Position numbers and translations under genes: made by a program. This document shows positions 25,269-34,329 of a DNA stretch of 64,000 bases, piece by piece. Below the pieces are notes generated by a model, which saw only the letters and a program-made list of their open reading frames with translations, ran no database searches and was not told the origin of the DNA. This DNA comes from Blastococcus sp. TML/M2B (GTDB lineage Bacteria; Actinomycetota; Actinomycetes; Mycobacteriales; Geodermatophilaceae), in assembly GCF_016612865.1 (NCBI RefSeq), contig NZ_JAENZZ010000002.1:310001-374000 (forward strand), given 5' to 3'. Numbering within the stretch: position 1 is the first letter of the stretch; the number at the start of each line of letters is the position of its first letter.

Positions 25269-26312
25269 ATGACAGGAACGATGCGTGCCCAGCGGTTCTA
25301 CAAGGCCACCGGCGAGTGGGCGGTGGAGGACGTCCCGATCCCCTCACCCGGCCCCGGCCAGGTGCTGATCAAGGTCGCCTACTGCGGCATCTGCCACTCC
25401 GACCTCAGCCTGATCGACGGCGTGTTCGGCGGCCTGGGCACCCCCGACGTCATCACCCAGGGCCACGAGGCCTCCGGCACGATCGCCGAGCTCGGCGAGG
25501 GCGTCACCGGCTGGTCGGTCGGCGACCGGGTGATCCCCGCCGCCGGGCGCCCGTGCGGCACCTGCGCCAACTGCGTGCGCGGCCGGCAGTGCCTGAGCAT
25601 CCAGCTCATGGCCTTCGCCTACGACGGCGCGTGGGCCGAGTACACGCTGGCCAGCGCGTTCGGCCTCACCGAGGTGCCCGACGGGGTGCCGATGGACCAG
25701 GCCGCGATCCTGGCCGACGCGGTCTCCACGCCCTTCGGCGCGGTCGTGCACACCGGGCAGGTCCGCATCGGCGAGGCCGTCGGGGTCTGGGGAGTCGGCG
25801 GCGTGGGCACGCACGTCGTGCAGCTCGCCCGGCTGGTCGGGGCCAACCCGATCATCGCCGTCGACCTCGAGGAGGAGGTCCGCCGGCGGGCGCTGGAACT
25901 GGGCGCCGACTTCGCCTTCGACTCCCGCGACCCCGACCTCGCGGCGAAGATCTCCGAGGCCACCAAGGGCCGGATGCTGGACGTCGCCTTCGACGCCGTC
26001 GGCCTCGCCGTCACCTTCGACCAGGGCCTGGCGTCGCTGGCCAACGGCGGGCGCGTGGTCGTCGTCGGGCTGAGCGGCGAGGAGGCCTCCCTCGGCAGCA
26101 CCCTGGGCTTCGGGCTCTCCACGAAGCAGGCGCGGGGGCACCTCGGCTACCAGGGCACCGACATCGGGACGCTGGCCGAGCTGGTCGCCAGCGGCCGGCT
26201 GGACCTGTCCCGGTCGATCAGCGGCGTGGTCTCCCTCGAGGACGTCGGCGAGGGCATCCGCCGCCTCCAGGAGCGCGACGGCAACCCGATCCGGATCCTC
26301 GTGCAGCCCTGA
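25269..26312 (+). CDS. Zinc-dependent alcohol dehydrogenase
   Basis: A 347-residue medium-chain zinc alcohol dehydrogenase. The catalytic zinc site is in VAYCGICHSDLSLIDG and TQGHEASGTIAELGE. The structural zinc cysteines are in GRPCGTCANCVRGRQCLS. The NAD(P) Rossmann motif is GVWGVGGVGTHVVQLARLVG. The start is ATG 25269 with GAGAGG upstream; a second ATG four codons on is possible. It is divergent from tesB. A hairpin terminator follows the stop codon. Substrate is unknown. Confidence 0.92.
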   Translation: MTGTMRAQRFYKATGEWAVEDVPIPSPGPGQVLIKVAYCGICHSDLSLIDGVFGGLGTPDVITQGHEASGTIAELGEGVTGWSVGDRVIPAAGRPCGTCANCVRGRQCLSIQLMAFAYDGAWAEYTLASAFGLTEVPDGVPMDQAAILADAVSTPFGAVVHTGQVRIGEAVGVWGVGGVGTHVVQLARLVGANPIIAVDLEEEVRRRALELGADFAFDSRDPDLAAKISEATKGRMLDVAFDAVGLAVTFDQGLASLANGGRVVVVGLSGEEASLGSTLGFGLSTKQARGHLGYQGTDIGTLAELVASGRLDLSRSISGVVSLEDVGEGIRRLQERDGNPIRILVQP

Positions 26313-26326
26313 CGGACGGGGTCGAT

Positions 26327-26354
26327 CGGCGGTGCGACGCAGGTCGCACCGCCG
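26327..26354 (+). terminator. Hairpin terminator after alcohol dehydrogenase
   Basis: Perfect 12-base arms, CGGCGGTGCGAC and GTCGCACCGCCG, around a GCAG loop, 15 bases after the alcohol dehydrogenase stop codon. Confidence 0.8.
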
Positions 26355-26502
26355 GTCGGTGCGACCATGGGGTGCCCGTGCGGGCCCGGTGAGCAGACGG
26401 CCCCGGGCATGAACCCGCCGCCCCCGCTGTTGATCGGAGCGATGGTCCGCCTGCGACGGCGTCGACCCCGCCCCTGCTCCGAACCCGTTCGAAGGACACT
26501 GC

Positions 26503-28299
26503 TTGCCCGAGATCCAGTCCACCCCCCTGCCGCAGACGGCCCGCCGTCGCGAGCGCTCCGCCGGCCGCCAGACCGCCGCCCGCGAGGCCGACCGCGCCGC
26601 CGCCCGCCAGGAGAAGCTGGCGCAGCAGAGCTGGGTCGAGGGTGCCGAGCCCGCGCTGCCGACCCGCAGCACCCGGCCCGAGGACGTCGTCTTCCACCTC
26701 GGCCCCACCAACTCCGGCAAGACCTACGAGTCGTTGCAGGCGCTGGCCGCCTCCGGCTCGGGCGTCTACGCCGCGCCGCTGCGCCAGCTGGCGCACGAGG
26801 CCTACGCCAAGCTCTCCGCCCTGCTGCCCGAGGGCACCGTCGGCCTGTCGACCGGCGAGGAGGAGATCGACCCGTTCGCGCCGATCGTCTGCTGCACCGT
26901 CGAGAAGGCGCCGCCGCGCGGCGAGATGCTCGTCCTCGACGAGGCGCACTGGGTCACCGACCCCGACCGCGGCCACCACTGGGCGCGGCTGCTGCTCACC
27001 GGCGAGTACCGCACGATGCACCTGATCAGCGCCGCCGAGGCCTACCTGGTGCTCAAGCCGCTGGTCTCCGACGCCGAGCACGTCGAGGTCGTCAACCACA
27101 AGCGGCTGTCCCGGCTCGACGTGCTGCGCGCCCCGGTGCGCCCCGAGGGCGTGCGCCCGCAGACGCTGGTCGTCGCGTTCTCCCGCAAGGCGGTCTACGC
27201 CGCGGCCTCCGAGCTCGACCAGCACCGCCCCGGCAAGGTCGGCGTGCTCTACGGCGCGCTGCCCCCGGCCACCCGCCGTGAGGTCATCGACCGGTTCACC
27301 GAGGGTGAGCTCGACGTCCTGGTCACCACCGACGTCATCGGGCACGGCATCAACGTGCCGGCCACCACCGTGCTGTTCGCCGAGACGACGAAGTTCGACG
27401 GCCAGGAGGTGCGGCCGCTGCGCACCTGGGAGGCCGCGCAGATCGCCGGCCGCGCGGGCCGCTACGGCCTCACCGGGCACGGCGCCGTCGGCATCCTCAT
27501 CGGCGTCAGCGGCCTCAAGCCCCTGGCCGGGCTGGTCGCCAACGGTGCCGCCGTGGCCCGCGGCGACGAGATGAGCGACCTGCCCAAGCGCGCCCCGCGG
27601 CTGCGCCCCGAGCTCGAGGACCTCGGCGCCATGGAGGCCGTCGATCTCCCCGAGGCGCTCACCCGCTGGATGGCGTGGGCCCGGGCCGCGACCCGCGACC
27701 AGGCCATGACCGCCGACGACGTCACCAGCCTGGTGCTGCGGGTGCACGCCCTGCTGCCGCTGCTGCGCGGCCCGCTCGGCGCGGCCGGCGACCTGGAGAC
27801 CGTGTGGCGGCTGGTCAACCTGGCCATCGACTACAACCCGCCGCGGCGCACCCGCTGGCTGACGCTGGCCAAGGCCGCGCTCCAGCACGCGGTCGGCATC
27901 CCGGTCCCGCCGGAGACGGTGCTGCCCGACGTCCCCCGCGGCGGCACCGTCGAGGAGTACGAGCAGGCCGCCGCGGCCGCCCGCGACGCCCAGACGCTGC
28001 TGCGCCAGTTCCCCGGCGTCGGCGGCCTGGACGGCGACGACGCCGCCTGGGTCGAGGAGGAGTGCGCGGAGATGATCACCGAGCTGCTCCCCGACGCGAT
28101 CGCGCTGGGCCGGTCGGGCAAGTGCACGAGCTGCGGCTCGGCGATCGCCCCCTGGTTCACCACCTGCCGCCCGTGCAGCGGTGGTCCCGCCGGCCGCTCG
28201 GGCGGCAACCGCGACCGCCGTCCCGGTGGTCAGCGTTCCGCGGGCCGCGCGCTCGGCGGCCGCCAGGGCGGACCGCGCGGGCGCTCCCGCCGGGGCTGA
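26503..28299 (+). CDS. Suv3-like ATP-dependent RNA helicase
   Basis: A 598-residue superfamily 2 helicase resembling mitochondrial SUV3/SUPV3L1 rather than standard bacterial DEAD-box proteins. Motif I is HLGPTNSGKTYESLQAL (about residues 65-80). The GVYAAPLRQLAHEAY block, motif II VLDEAHW (about 146), TTDVIGHGINVP and motif VI AAQIAGRAGRYGLTGHG follow. The C-terminus carries a CxxC...CxxC zinc knuckle (CTSCGSAIAPWFTTCRPC) and an RG-rich tail, typical of RNA binding. The start is a TTG at 26503 with GAAGGA eight bases upstream. It is probably involved in RNA turnover (inference from SUV3). Confidence 0.85.
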   Translation: MPEIQSTPLPQTARRRERSAGRQTAAREADRAAARQEKLAQQSWVEGAEPALPTRSTRPEDVVFHLGPTNSGKTYESLQALAASGSGVYAAPLRQLAHEAYAKLSALLPEGTVGLSTGEEEIDPFAPIVCCTVEKAPPRGEMLVLDEAHWVTDPDRGHHWARLLLTGEYRTMHLISAAEAYLVLKPLVSDAEHVEVVNHKRLSRLDVLRAPVRPEGVRPQTLVVAFSRKAVYAAASELDQHRPGKVGVLYGALPPATRREVIDRFTEGELDVLVTTDVIGHGINVPATTVLFAETTKFDGQEVRPLRTWEAAQIAGRAGRYGLTGHGAVGILIGVSGLKPLAGLVANGAAVARGDEMSDLPKRAPRLRPELEDLGAMEAVDLPEALTRWMAWARAATRDQAMTADDVTSLVLRVHALLPLLRGPLGAAGDLETVWRLVNLAIDYNPPRRTRWLTLAKAALQHAVGIPVPPETVLPDVPRGGTVEEYEQAAAAARDAQTLLRQFPGVGGLDGDDAAWVEEECAEMITELLPDAIALGRSGKCTSCGSAIAPWFTTCRPCSGGPAGRSGGNRDRRPGGQRSAGRALGGRQGGPRGRSRRG

Positions 28300-28321
28300 C
28301 CCCGCCGTCCGAGGCCGACCG

Positions 28322-28370
28322 GGCGCGCGGATGCAGCGTTCCCGACCTCGGGATGCCGCATCCGCGCGCC
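28322..28370. terminator. Bidirectional hairpin terminator
   Basis: Perfect 13-base arms GGCGCGCGGATGC and GCATCCGCGCGCC with a 23-base loop that has its own small hairpin. It lies between the convergent helicase and TauE/SafE genes. Confidence 0.75.
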
Positions 28371-28383
28371 AGGTCGGTGCACG

Positions 28384-29205
28384 TCAGAGGTGCGGGCGGA
28401 CGTTCTCCTGCCAGACGTCCCAGCCGACCCGGAGCACCAGCGCCCCGACGACGACGAGGAACGCGACGCGGATGAAGCCGCTGCCGCGCGCGGTCGCCGT
28501 CCGCGCGCCGAGGTAGCCGCCGACCATGTTGGCCGCACCCAGCAGCAGGCCCAGGCCCCAGTAGACCGAGCCGTGCGGCACGAAGAACAGCAGCGCGCCC
28601 AGGTTGGTGGCGCAGTTGACGATCTTCGCCTTGGCGCTCGCCTCCAGGAACGCATAGCCCAGCAGCGACACCATGGCGAACACGAGGAACGAGCCGGTGC
28701 CGGGCCCGAGGATGCCGTCGTAGAAGCCGATGGCGGCGCCGATGACCGCTGCCGTCCCGTGGTGGCGGCGGCTGCTGTGCCGCAGCGCGGTGACGTCGCC
28801 CAGGGCGGGCCGGAGCACGGTGAACGCCCCGATGCCGATCAGCGCCACCACGATCACCGGCTTGAAGACGCTCGCGGGCAACAGCGCGGCCACCGAGGCG
28901 CCGCAGAAGCTGCCCACGAGCGCGATGCCCGCCATCGGCAGCGCGGTCCGCAGGTCGGGGCGGACGCGCCGGTAGTAGGTGACGGCGCTGGTGGTCGTGC
29001 CGAACACCGATCCGAGCTTGTTCGTGGCCAGCGCCTGCACCGGGCTGATGCCGGGGACCAGCAGCAGCGCCGGAAGCTGCACCAGCCCGCCCCCGCCGAC
29101 GACGGCGTCGATGAACCCGGCGGTGAGCCCGGCGAGCAGGACGAGCAGGAGGGTCGCGGTGCCGAGCCCGTCGGGCAGGACGTCCCCCGCGAGCAGCTCG
29201 CCCAT
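28384..29205 (-). CDS. TauE/SafE family sulfite/anion exporter-like protein
   Basis: A 273-residue membrane protein with about eight helices. Two related units are visible: GFIDAVVGGGGLVQLPALLL and IGFYDGILGPGTGSFLVFAM, the repeated signature of the TauE/SafE (DUF81) family. QALATNKLGSVFGTTTSAVT and KIVNCATNLGALLFF are also diagnostic. Known members export sulfite, sulfoacetate or other organic anions; the substrate here is not known. Confidence 0.92.
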   Translation of the reverse strand: MGELLAGDVLPDGLGTATLLLVLLAGLTAGFIDAVVGGGGLVQLPALLLVPGISPVQALATNKLGSVFGTTTSAVTYYRRVRPDLRTALPMAGIALVGSFCGASVAALLPASVFKPVIVVALIGIGAFTVLRPALGDVTALRHSSRRHHGTAAVIGAAIGFYDGILGPGTGSFLVFAMVSLLGYAFLEASAKAKIVNCATNLGALLFFVPHGSVYWGLGLLLGAANMVGGYLGARTATARGSGFIRVAFLVVVGALVLRVGWDVWQENVRPHL

Positions 29206-29305
29206 CCCTCTCCCCCCGGAGCCCCGATCCGTCCGGCGGCGCCGGAGGCGGCGACCACTCCACCACGGCGGCCGCCTCCCCCGCGCACCGACCTAGGCTG
29301 CCGGC

Positions 29306-29656
29306 GTGGAGGTCTGGTTCAACCCGTCGTGCTCCAAGAGCCGCGCCGCCCGCGAGCGGCTGGCCGACGCCGGCGTCGAGGTCGCGCTGCGCCGCTACCT
29401 GGACGACCCGCCGACGGAGGCCGAGCTCCGGGAGGTGCTCGCCGCGCTCCGGCTCGACCCGTGGGACATCACCCGCACCGGCGACCCGCTGGCCCGCGAG
29501 CTCGGGGTGCGCGACCTGCCCCGCGACCCCGACGTCTGGCTCCGGTTGCTCGCCGGGCACCCGGCGCTGATCCAGCGGCCGATCGTGCTGGCCGGCGACG
29601 GGCGGGCGTGGGTGGCCCGCGACGACGAGACGCTCCGCGAGATCACCGGCGGCTGA
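29306..29656 (+). CDS. ArsC/Spx-family thioredoxin-fold protein
   Basis: A 116-residue ArsC-like protein. The N-terminal NPSCSKSRAARERLADAG holds the single active cysteine (Cys 9) with CxxS in place of CxxC. ITRTGDPLARELGVRDLP and HPALIQRPIVLAGDG fit the arsenate-reductase (glutaredoxin-type) fold. With no ars genes nearby, arsenate reduction is unproven; it could be a YffB-like thiol protein. The start is GTG 29306. Confidence 0.85.
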   Translation: MEVWFNPSCSKSRAARERLADAGVEVALRRYLDDPPTEAELREVLAALRLDPWDITRTGDPLARELGVRDLPRDPDVWLRLLAGHPALIQRPIVLAGDGRAWVARDDETLREITGG

Positions 29657-29674
29657 CCGCGGGACCGGGCGCCG

Positions 29675-31315
29675 TCAGCCGGCGTCCGCCCAGGAGCCGA
29701 CGACGGAGACGTCGAGCGGGAAGTCGACCGGGAACTCCCCGAACAGCAGCCGGCCGGCCGCGGCAGCGGCCTCCCGCACCGCCTCGCCGACCGCGTCGGC
29801 CAGGTGCTCGGGGGTGTGCACGACCACCTCGTCGTGCAGGAAGAACACCAGGTGCGGCCGGGCGGTGAGCTCGCCCTCCCCCAGCTGCCAGAGCCGGTTG
29901 CGCAGGTCGGCCAGCCAGCACAGCGCCCACTCCGCCGCCGTGCCCTGGACGACGAAGTTGCGGGTGAACCGGCCCCACGCGCGACGCTGGCGGTCGCGGT
30001 CCTCGCGGGAACCGCCGTCGTCGGGCGCCTCGCCGAGGTCGGCGCCGTCGGCCCACCCGGCCGCCGGCAGCGGTGAGCCGCGGCCGAGCAGGGTGCGCAC
30101 CACCTCGCCGCGCTCGCCCGCCCGCGCCGCCTCCTCGACCAGGCCGATGGCGCGCGGGTAGCGCCGGGTCAGCCGCGGCATCATCCGGCCGCTCTCGCCG
30201 CGGGTGGCGCCGTACAGGGCGCCGAGCATCCCGACCTTGGCCTCCGCCCGGCTGCCGACGACGCCCGCCGCGACGATGCCCTGGTAGAGGTCGGCGCCGC
30301 GGGCCGCGTCGGCCATCGCGGAGTCCCCGCTCATCCCGGCCAGCACCCGCGGCTCGAGCTGGGCGACGTCGGCGACGACGAACCGCCACCCCTCGTCGGC
30401 GATCGCGGCCGGGCGCACCTGCACCGGCATCGACAGCGCCCCGCCCCCATTGGACGCCCACCGCCCGGTGACGACACCGCCGGGCACGAACCAGGAGCGG
30501 AACCGGCCCTCGCGCACCCAGGCGTCCAGCCACGCCCAGCCGTTGGCGGTGAGCAGCCGGGAGAGCTTGCGGTACTCGAGCAGCGGCGGCATCGCCGGGT
30601 GCTCGACCTGCTCGAGGGTCCAGGAGCGGGTGTCGGGGACCGGCAGCCCCGCCGCCCGGAGCGCCCGCAGCAGATCGGCCGGCGAGTCGGGATTGAGCCC
30701 GGGGGCGCCCAGCGCGTCCCGGATCCGGGCGGCCAGGCGCTCCAGCGCGGCCGGGCGCTGCCCCGCCGGCGGCCGCGGCCCGAGCAGCTCGGAGAGCAGC
30801 CGGTCGTGGACGTCGGCCCGCCACGGCAGGCCCGCGTACGTCATCTCGGCTGCCACCAGCGCGCCGGATGACTCCGCGGCGAGCAGCAGGGCCAGCCGCC
30901 CGCGCTCGGCGGAGGCGGCCAGCACCGCCTGCTGGCGCTCGTGCTCGGCGACCGGGTCCAGCCGGTCCGCGGGGTCGTCGAGCGGGAACAGCCCGGCGTC
31001 GACGGCGGTCACCGGCTGCAGCGCGTCCCAGCCCGGCGCGTCGTCGGCGGCGAGCAGCCCCCGGTCGGCGAACGGCGAGCGCCGCAGCAGCGCGTGGCAC
31101 AGCCGCAGGTCGGTGCAGCGCGCGACCCGCACCCCCGCGGCCAGCAGCGCCGGGTACCAGCGCGTGGTGTCGTCCCAGACCCAGCGCACCGGCTCCGGCC
31201 CCGCCTCCCGGGCGGCCACGGCCTCCGGCAGCGCGTCGGCCGGCACCCGGAGGACGCCGTCGTCCGCCCGGAGCTCGACCTCCTCGCCGCGGCGCACGAG
31301 GACGATCCGGTTCAC
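29675..31315 (-). CDS. Bifunctional 3'-5' exonuclease/DNA polymerase (Pol I-like)
   Basis: A 546-residue family A polymerase-like protein without a 5' nuclease domain. The N-terminal ~190 residues form a degenerate 3'-5' exonuclease region. The polymerase part shows the palm and fingers: FVVADVAQLEPRVLAGMSGD (motif A), KVGMLGALYGATRGESGRMM (motif B region), RFTRNFVVQGTAAEWALCWL and FLHDEVVVHTPEHLADAV (motif C with HDE). The start is GTG 31313-31315. Such proteins occur across actinobacteria beside PolA; their role in repair is uncertain. Confidence 0.9.
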   Translation of the reverse strand: MNRIVLVRRGEEVELRADDGVLRVPADALPEAVAAREAGPEPVRWVWDDTTRWYPALLAAGVRVARCTDLRLCHALLRRSPFADRGLLAADDAPGWDALQPVTAVDAGLFPLDDPADRLDPVAEHERQQAVLAASAERGRLALLLAAESSGALVAAEMTYAGLPWRADVHDRLLSELLGPRPPAGQRPAALERLAARIRDALGAPGLNPDSPADLLRALRAAGLPVPDTRSWTLEQVEHPAMPPLLEYRKLSRLLTANGWAWLDAWVREGRFRSWFVPGGVVTGRWASNGGGALSMPVQVRPAAIADEGWRFVVADVAQLEPRVLAGMSGDSAMADAARGADLYQGIVAAGVVGSRAEAKVGMLGALYGATRGESGRMMPRLTRRYPRAIGLVEEAARAGERGEVVRTLLGRGSPLPAAGWADGADLGEAPDDGGSREDRDRQRRAWGRFTRNFVVQGTAAEWALCWLADLRNRLWQLGEGELTARPHLVFFLHDEVVVHTPEHLADAVGEAVREAAAAAGRLLFGEFPVDFPLDVSVVGSWADAG

Positions 31316-31390
31316 CCCCGCAGTCTCCTCGACGGGTACGACTGCGGGGCTCCGCGGCTGACCGAGCCCGCCCGGGGGTAGGGCGTCCCC

Positions 31391-31597
31391 ATGGATGCCG
31401 TCTCGATGGGCAAGGCCGGTCTGCAGGGCTGGCGCGCGAGGGTCGCCGACACGGTGGCGACCCCGGTGGCACGACGGTCCCCGCTCACCGACGACCAGGT
31501 GCGGGCCGCGGTGGGGGCCGCGTTCTTCGTGCTGTCGGTCGTCTACGTCGTCCAGACGCTGCGGCAGCTGGGGCGTGGGAGGGCCGCCGCCGGTTAA
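31391..31597 (+). CDS. Small single-pass membrane protein
   Basis: A 68-residue protein from ATG 31391. A basic, amphipathic N-terminal half precedes one membrane helix (AAVGAAFFVLSVVYVVQTLR). It ends with a basic tail. It is followed 8 bases later by the DUF1330 gene. No family name is known to me; the compositional pattern and position favour a real gene. Confidence 0.55.
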   Translation: MDAVSMGKAGLQGWRARVADTVATPVARRSPLTDDQVRAAVGAAFFVLSVVYVVQTLRQLGRGRAAAG

Positions 31598-31605
31598 CGT
31601 TCGGC

Positions 31606-31968
31606 ATGGCTGTCGATCCCCGCGGTGCCGATCTCAAGCGCTACCTGCAGGAGGACCCGGGCGGGCCCGTGGTCATGCTCAACCTGCTCCGCTACGCCGA
31701 GGGCGGCCGCGACTCCTACGCGCAGTACGCCGAGGCGCTGCGGACGACGTTCCTGCCCCGCTACGGCGGCGAGATCCTCTACGCCGGCGACGGCTCCACC
31801 GCGCTGGTCGCCGAGGCCGGGCAGGACTGGGATGCCGTGCTGCTGATCCGCTACCCGTCCCGCCAGGCGTTCAGCGCGATGGTGGCCGATCCGGAGTACC
31901 AGCAGGTCACCGCCCTGCGCACCCGCGCGCTCACCGAGGCGGTGCTGCAGGCCACGACCCCCTGGTGA
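31606..31968 (+). CDS. DUF1330 domain protein
   Basis: A 120-residue ferredoxin-like alpha/beta barrel protein of the DUF1330 (dimeric alpha-beta) type. The start ATG 31606 gives MAVDPRGADLKRYLQEDPG, then PVVMLNLLRYAEGGRDSYAQ, and the terminal IRYPSRQAFSAMVADPEYQQ typical of the family. Function is not established. It precedes the siderophore-interacting protein gene by 35 bases. Confidence 0.85.
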   Translation: MAVDPRGADLKRYLQEDPGGPVVMLNLLRYAEGGRDSYAQYAEALRTTFLPRYGGEILYAGDGSTALVAEAGQDWDAVLLIRYPSRQAFSAMVADPEYQQVTALRTRALTEAVLQATTPW

Positions 31969-31984
31969 GGGCACCCTAACCAGC
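31966..31984. promoter_or_regulatory. Weak IdeR/DtxR iron-box candidate
   Basis: TGAGGGCACCCTAACCAGC resembles the actinobacterial iron box (TTAGGTTAGGCTAACCTAA) well only in its right half, with about 11 of 17 matches. It lies just upstream of the siderophore-interacting protein gene, where such a box is expected, but the left half is poor. Confidence 0.25.
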
Positions 31985-32003
31985 CCCGGACTACCGTTCA
32001 GGC

Positions 32004-32864
32004 ATGACCGAGGCACGACAGGCCACCCGCCAGCCCCGCAAGCGCACCCCGCGGGTGGCCGAGGTGCTGCGCACGACGCGCCTCACCCCGCACATGATCC
32101 GCGTCGTCCTCGGCGGCGAGGGGCTGGGCGACCTCCCCGCCGGCGAGTTCACCGACCACTACGTGAAGCTCCAGCTGCCCCCGGCCGGCGCCGGCTACAC
32201 GGCGCCCTACGACGTCGACGAGCTGCGCGCCACCCTGCCGCCGGAGCAGTGGCCGGTCACCCGCACCTACACGGTGCGGGCGTGGGACGCCGAGGCCGGC
32301 GAGCTCACCATCGACTTCGTGCACCACGGCGACGTGGGCGTGGCCGGCCCGTGGGCCGCCGCCGCGCAGCCCGGTGACCGCATCCAGTTCATGGGGCCCG
32401 GCGGCGCCTACCGCCCGCACCCGGGCGCCGACTGGCACCTGCTCGCCGGGGACGAGGCCGCGCTGCCGGCCATCGCCGCGGCGCTCGAAGGACTGCCCGC
32501 CGGCGCGCGGGCCCTGGCCTTCGTCGAGGTCGCCGGCCCCGAGGAGGAGCAGCCCGACCTGACCGTGCCCGCCGGCACCGAGCTGCGCTGGCTGCACCGC
32601 GGGGACGGCGAACCGGGCGAGACGCTGGTCGCCGCCGTCCGGGCCGCGGAACTGCCGCCCGGCCGCGGGCACCTGTTCGTGCACGGCGAGGCCCACGCCG
32701 TCCGCGAGCTGCGCCGGCACCTGCGCGCCGTGTGCGGCCTCGACGCGGAGTGGACGTCGATCTCCGGCTACTGGCGGCGCGGCGACACCGAGGACGGCTG
32801 GCAGTCGACCAAGCAGGAGTGGAACGCGCAGATCGCGGCCGAGGAGGCCCCGGCGCCGGCCTGA
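32004..32864 (+). CDS. Siderophore-interacting protein (FAD-dependent ferric reductase)
   Basis: A 286-residue member of the ViuB/SIP family that reduces ferric siderophores in the cytoplasm. The FAD-binding motif is [20 protein letters not shown], followed by [40 protein letters not shown] and [15 protein letters not shown]. The C-terminal [19 protein letters not shown] is diagnostic. The start is ATG 32004. A weak iron-box-like sequence sits upstream. Confidence 0.92.
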   Translation: MTEARQATRQPRKRTPRVAEVLRTTRLTPHMIRVVLGGEGLGDLPAGEFTDHYVKLQLPPAGAGYTAPYDVDELRATLPPEQWPVTRTYTVRAWDAEAGELTIDFVHHGDVGVAGPWAAAAQPGDRIQFMGPGGAYRPHPGADWHLLAGDEAALPAIAAALEGLPAGARALAFVEVAGPEEEQPDLTVPAGTELRWLHRGDGEPGETLVAAVRAAELPPGRGHLFVHGEAHAVRELRRHLRAVCGLDAEWTSISGYWRRGDTEDGWQSTKQEWNAQIAAEEAPAPA

Positions 32865-32934
32865 GCCGCCCGCCCGGCCGCGGCGGCCGTCTGACAAGCT
32901 CGGAGCCCCACCGACCCCCACCGCAGGAGGACCC

Positions 32935-33906
32935 GTGCGCGCCGCCCAGATCTCCACCCTCGACGGCCCCCGGGCGATCCAGGTCGTCGACGTCCCCGAG
33001 CCCGAGGCCGGCGACAAGGTGCTCATCGACGTCCACGTCGCCGGCGTCACCTACCCCGAGGTGCTGCAGAGCCGCGGCGAGTACCAGATGAAGCCCCCGC
33101 TGCCCTTCACCCCGGGCAGCGAGGTGGCCGGCGTCGTGCGCTCCGCCCCCGAGGGCAGCGGCTTCACCGCCGGCCAGCGCGTCGCGGCCTTCCCGTCGCT
33201 CGGCGGCTTCGCCGAGGTCGTCGCCGCGGCGCCGTCGCTGACCTTCCCGCTCCCGGACGGCGTCAGCTTCGAGCAGGGCGCCGCCCTGCCCATGAACTAC
33301 CTGACCATGCACTTCGCGCTGCGCCGACGCGGCCAGCTGCGCGAGGGCGAGTCGGTGCTGGTGCACGGCGCCGCCGGCGGGCTCGGCACGGCCGCCGTCC
33401 AGCTGGCCAAGGCCTACGGCGCCCGCGTGCTCGCCGTCGTGTCCAGCGACGCCAAGGGCGAGGTCGCCCGCGCCGCCGGCGCCGACGAGGTCGTGCCGGC
33501 CGACGGCTTCCGCGACGCGGTCAAGGAGCTGACCGGCGGCAAGGGCGTCGACGTGGTCGTCGACCCGGTCGGCGGCGACCGCTTCACCGACTCGCTGCGC
33601 AGCCTGGGCCGCGAGGGCCGGATCCTGGTCCTCGGCTTCACCGGCGGGGAGATCCCCACGGTCAAGGTCAACCGGCTGCTGCTCAACAACGTCTCCGTCG
33701 TCGGCGTCGGCTGGGGCGCGTTCTGGTCCGTCGGGGCGCCCGGCTTCCCCAAGGAGCAGTGGGAGGACCTCTACCCGCTGCTCGAGGCCGGGAAGCTCGA
33801 CCCCGTGCTGGGCAGCGTGCACCCGCTGGAGGACGTCGTCGCCGCCGTCACCGAGCTCGACGAGCGCCGGGCCGCCGGCAAGGTCCTCCTCCGCGTCCGC
33901 GGCTGA
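32935..33906 (+). CDS. NADPH:quinone oxidoreductase (MDR family)
   Basis: A 323-residue zinc-free medium-chain reductase of the quinone oxidoreductase type. VHVAGVTYPEVLQSRGEYQM and FTPGSEVAGVVRSAPEG mark the N-terminal GroES-like domain. SVLVHGAAGGLGTAAVQLAK is the nucleotide-binding motif. No zinc-ligand cysteines are present. The start is GTG 32935 with AGGAGG seven bases upstream. Substrate is unknown. Confidence 0.92.
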   Translation: MRAAQISTLDGPRAIQVVDVPEPEAGDKVLIDVHVAGVTYPEVLQSRGEYQMKPPLPFTPGSEVAGVVRSAPEGSGFTAGQRVAAFPSLGGFAEVVAAAPSLTFPLPDGVSFEQGAALPMNYLTMHFALRRRGQLREGESVLVHGAAGGLGTAAVQLAKAYGARVLAVVSSDAKGEVARAAGADEVVPADGFRDAVKELTGGKGVDVVVDPVGGDRFTDSLRSLGREGRILVLGFTGGEIPTVKVNRLLLNNVSVVGVGWGAFWSVGAPGFPKEQWEDLYPLLEAGKLDPVLGSVHPLEDVVAAVTELDERRAAGKVLLRVRG

Positions 33907-33923
33907 CCGCACCGGCTGCGGCG

Positions 33924-34229
33924 CTACTCCCCCAGGAGGCGCCGCAGCCGGCGCGCCGGCTCGCGCACCAGCAGGCCGGGCAGGCGCAGTGCGGCGGTCG
34001 CGGCGCGCACCCCGAACCGGAGCAGGTCGGGCCACTCGGCGGGCCTGGGCGCGGCCGCCACGGGCCGCTCCCGCACCGGCGGGGGCACCGGCGGCAGCGC
34101 GGGCGGCAGCAGCACGTCCATCGCGGCATGGGTGCGGCGCGGGGCGCGCAGCGAGGCGAAGGACGGGATCGGCGGAGCCGCGGGCGACTCCTCGTCGTCG
34201 GGGCCCCGTCCACGACCGGTCGTCGTCAC
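33924..34229 (-). CDS. Hypothetical 101-residue protein
   Basis: A short Pro/Arg/Ala-rich protein starting at GTG 34227-34229, with GGAGGAG upstream. A disordered N-terminal half is followed by WPDLLRFGVRAATAALRLPG, a possible amphipathic helix. No domain is recognised. The good ribosome binding site supports translation; it may be lineage-specific. Confidence 0.5.
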   Translation of the reverse strand: MTTTGRGRGPDDEESPAAPPIPSFASLRAPRRTHAAMDVLLPPALPPVPPPVRERPVAAAPRPAEWPDLLRFGVRAATAALRLPGLLVREPARRLRRLLGE

Positions 34230-34329
34230 GGTGCGCTCCTCCAGCTCGGTCTCCGGGAACGGGCCGCGTGCTCGGAGGAGCCGCCGCCCGGGGCCGTCGA
34301 CACTAGCGCCGGCCCGCTGGGCGCCGCGC

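Noticed and set aside
26478-26495. Possible LexA box (CGAACCCGTTCG) upstream of the Suv3-like helicase
   Set aside because: The spacing between half-sites is two bases instead of four, so it does not fit the SOS box.
31966-31984. Strong IdeR-regulated promoter for the siderophore-interacting protein
   Set aside because: Only one half-site is convincing, so it is kept as a low-confidence candidate only.
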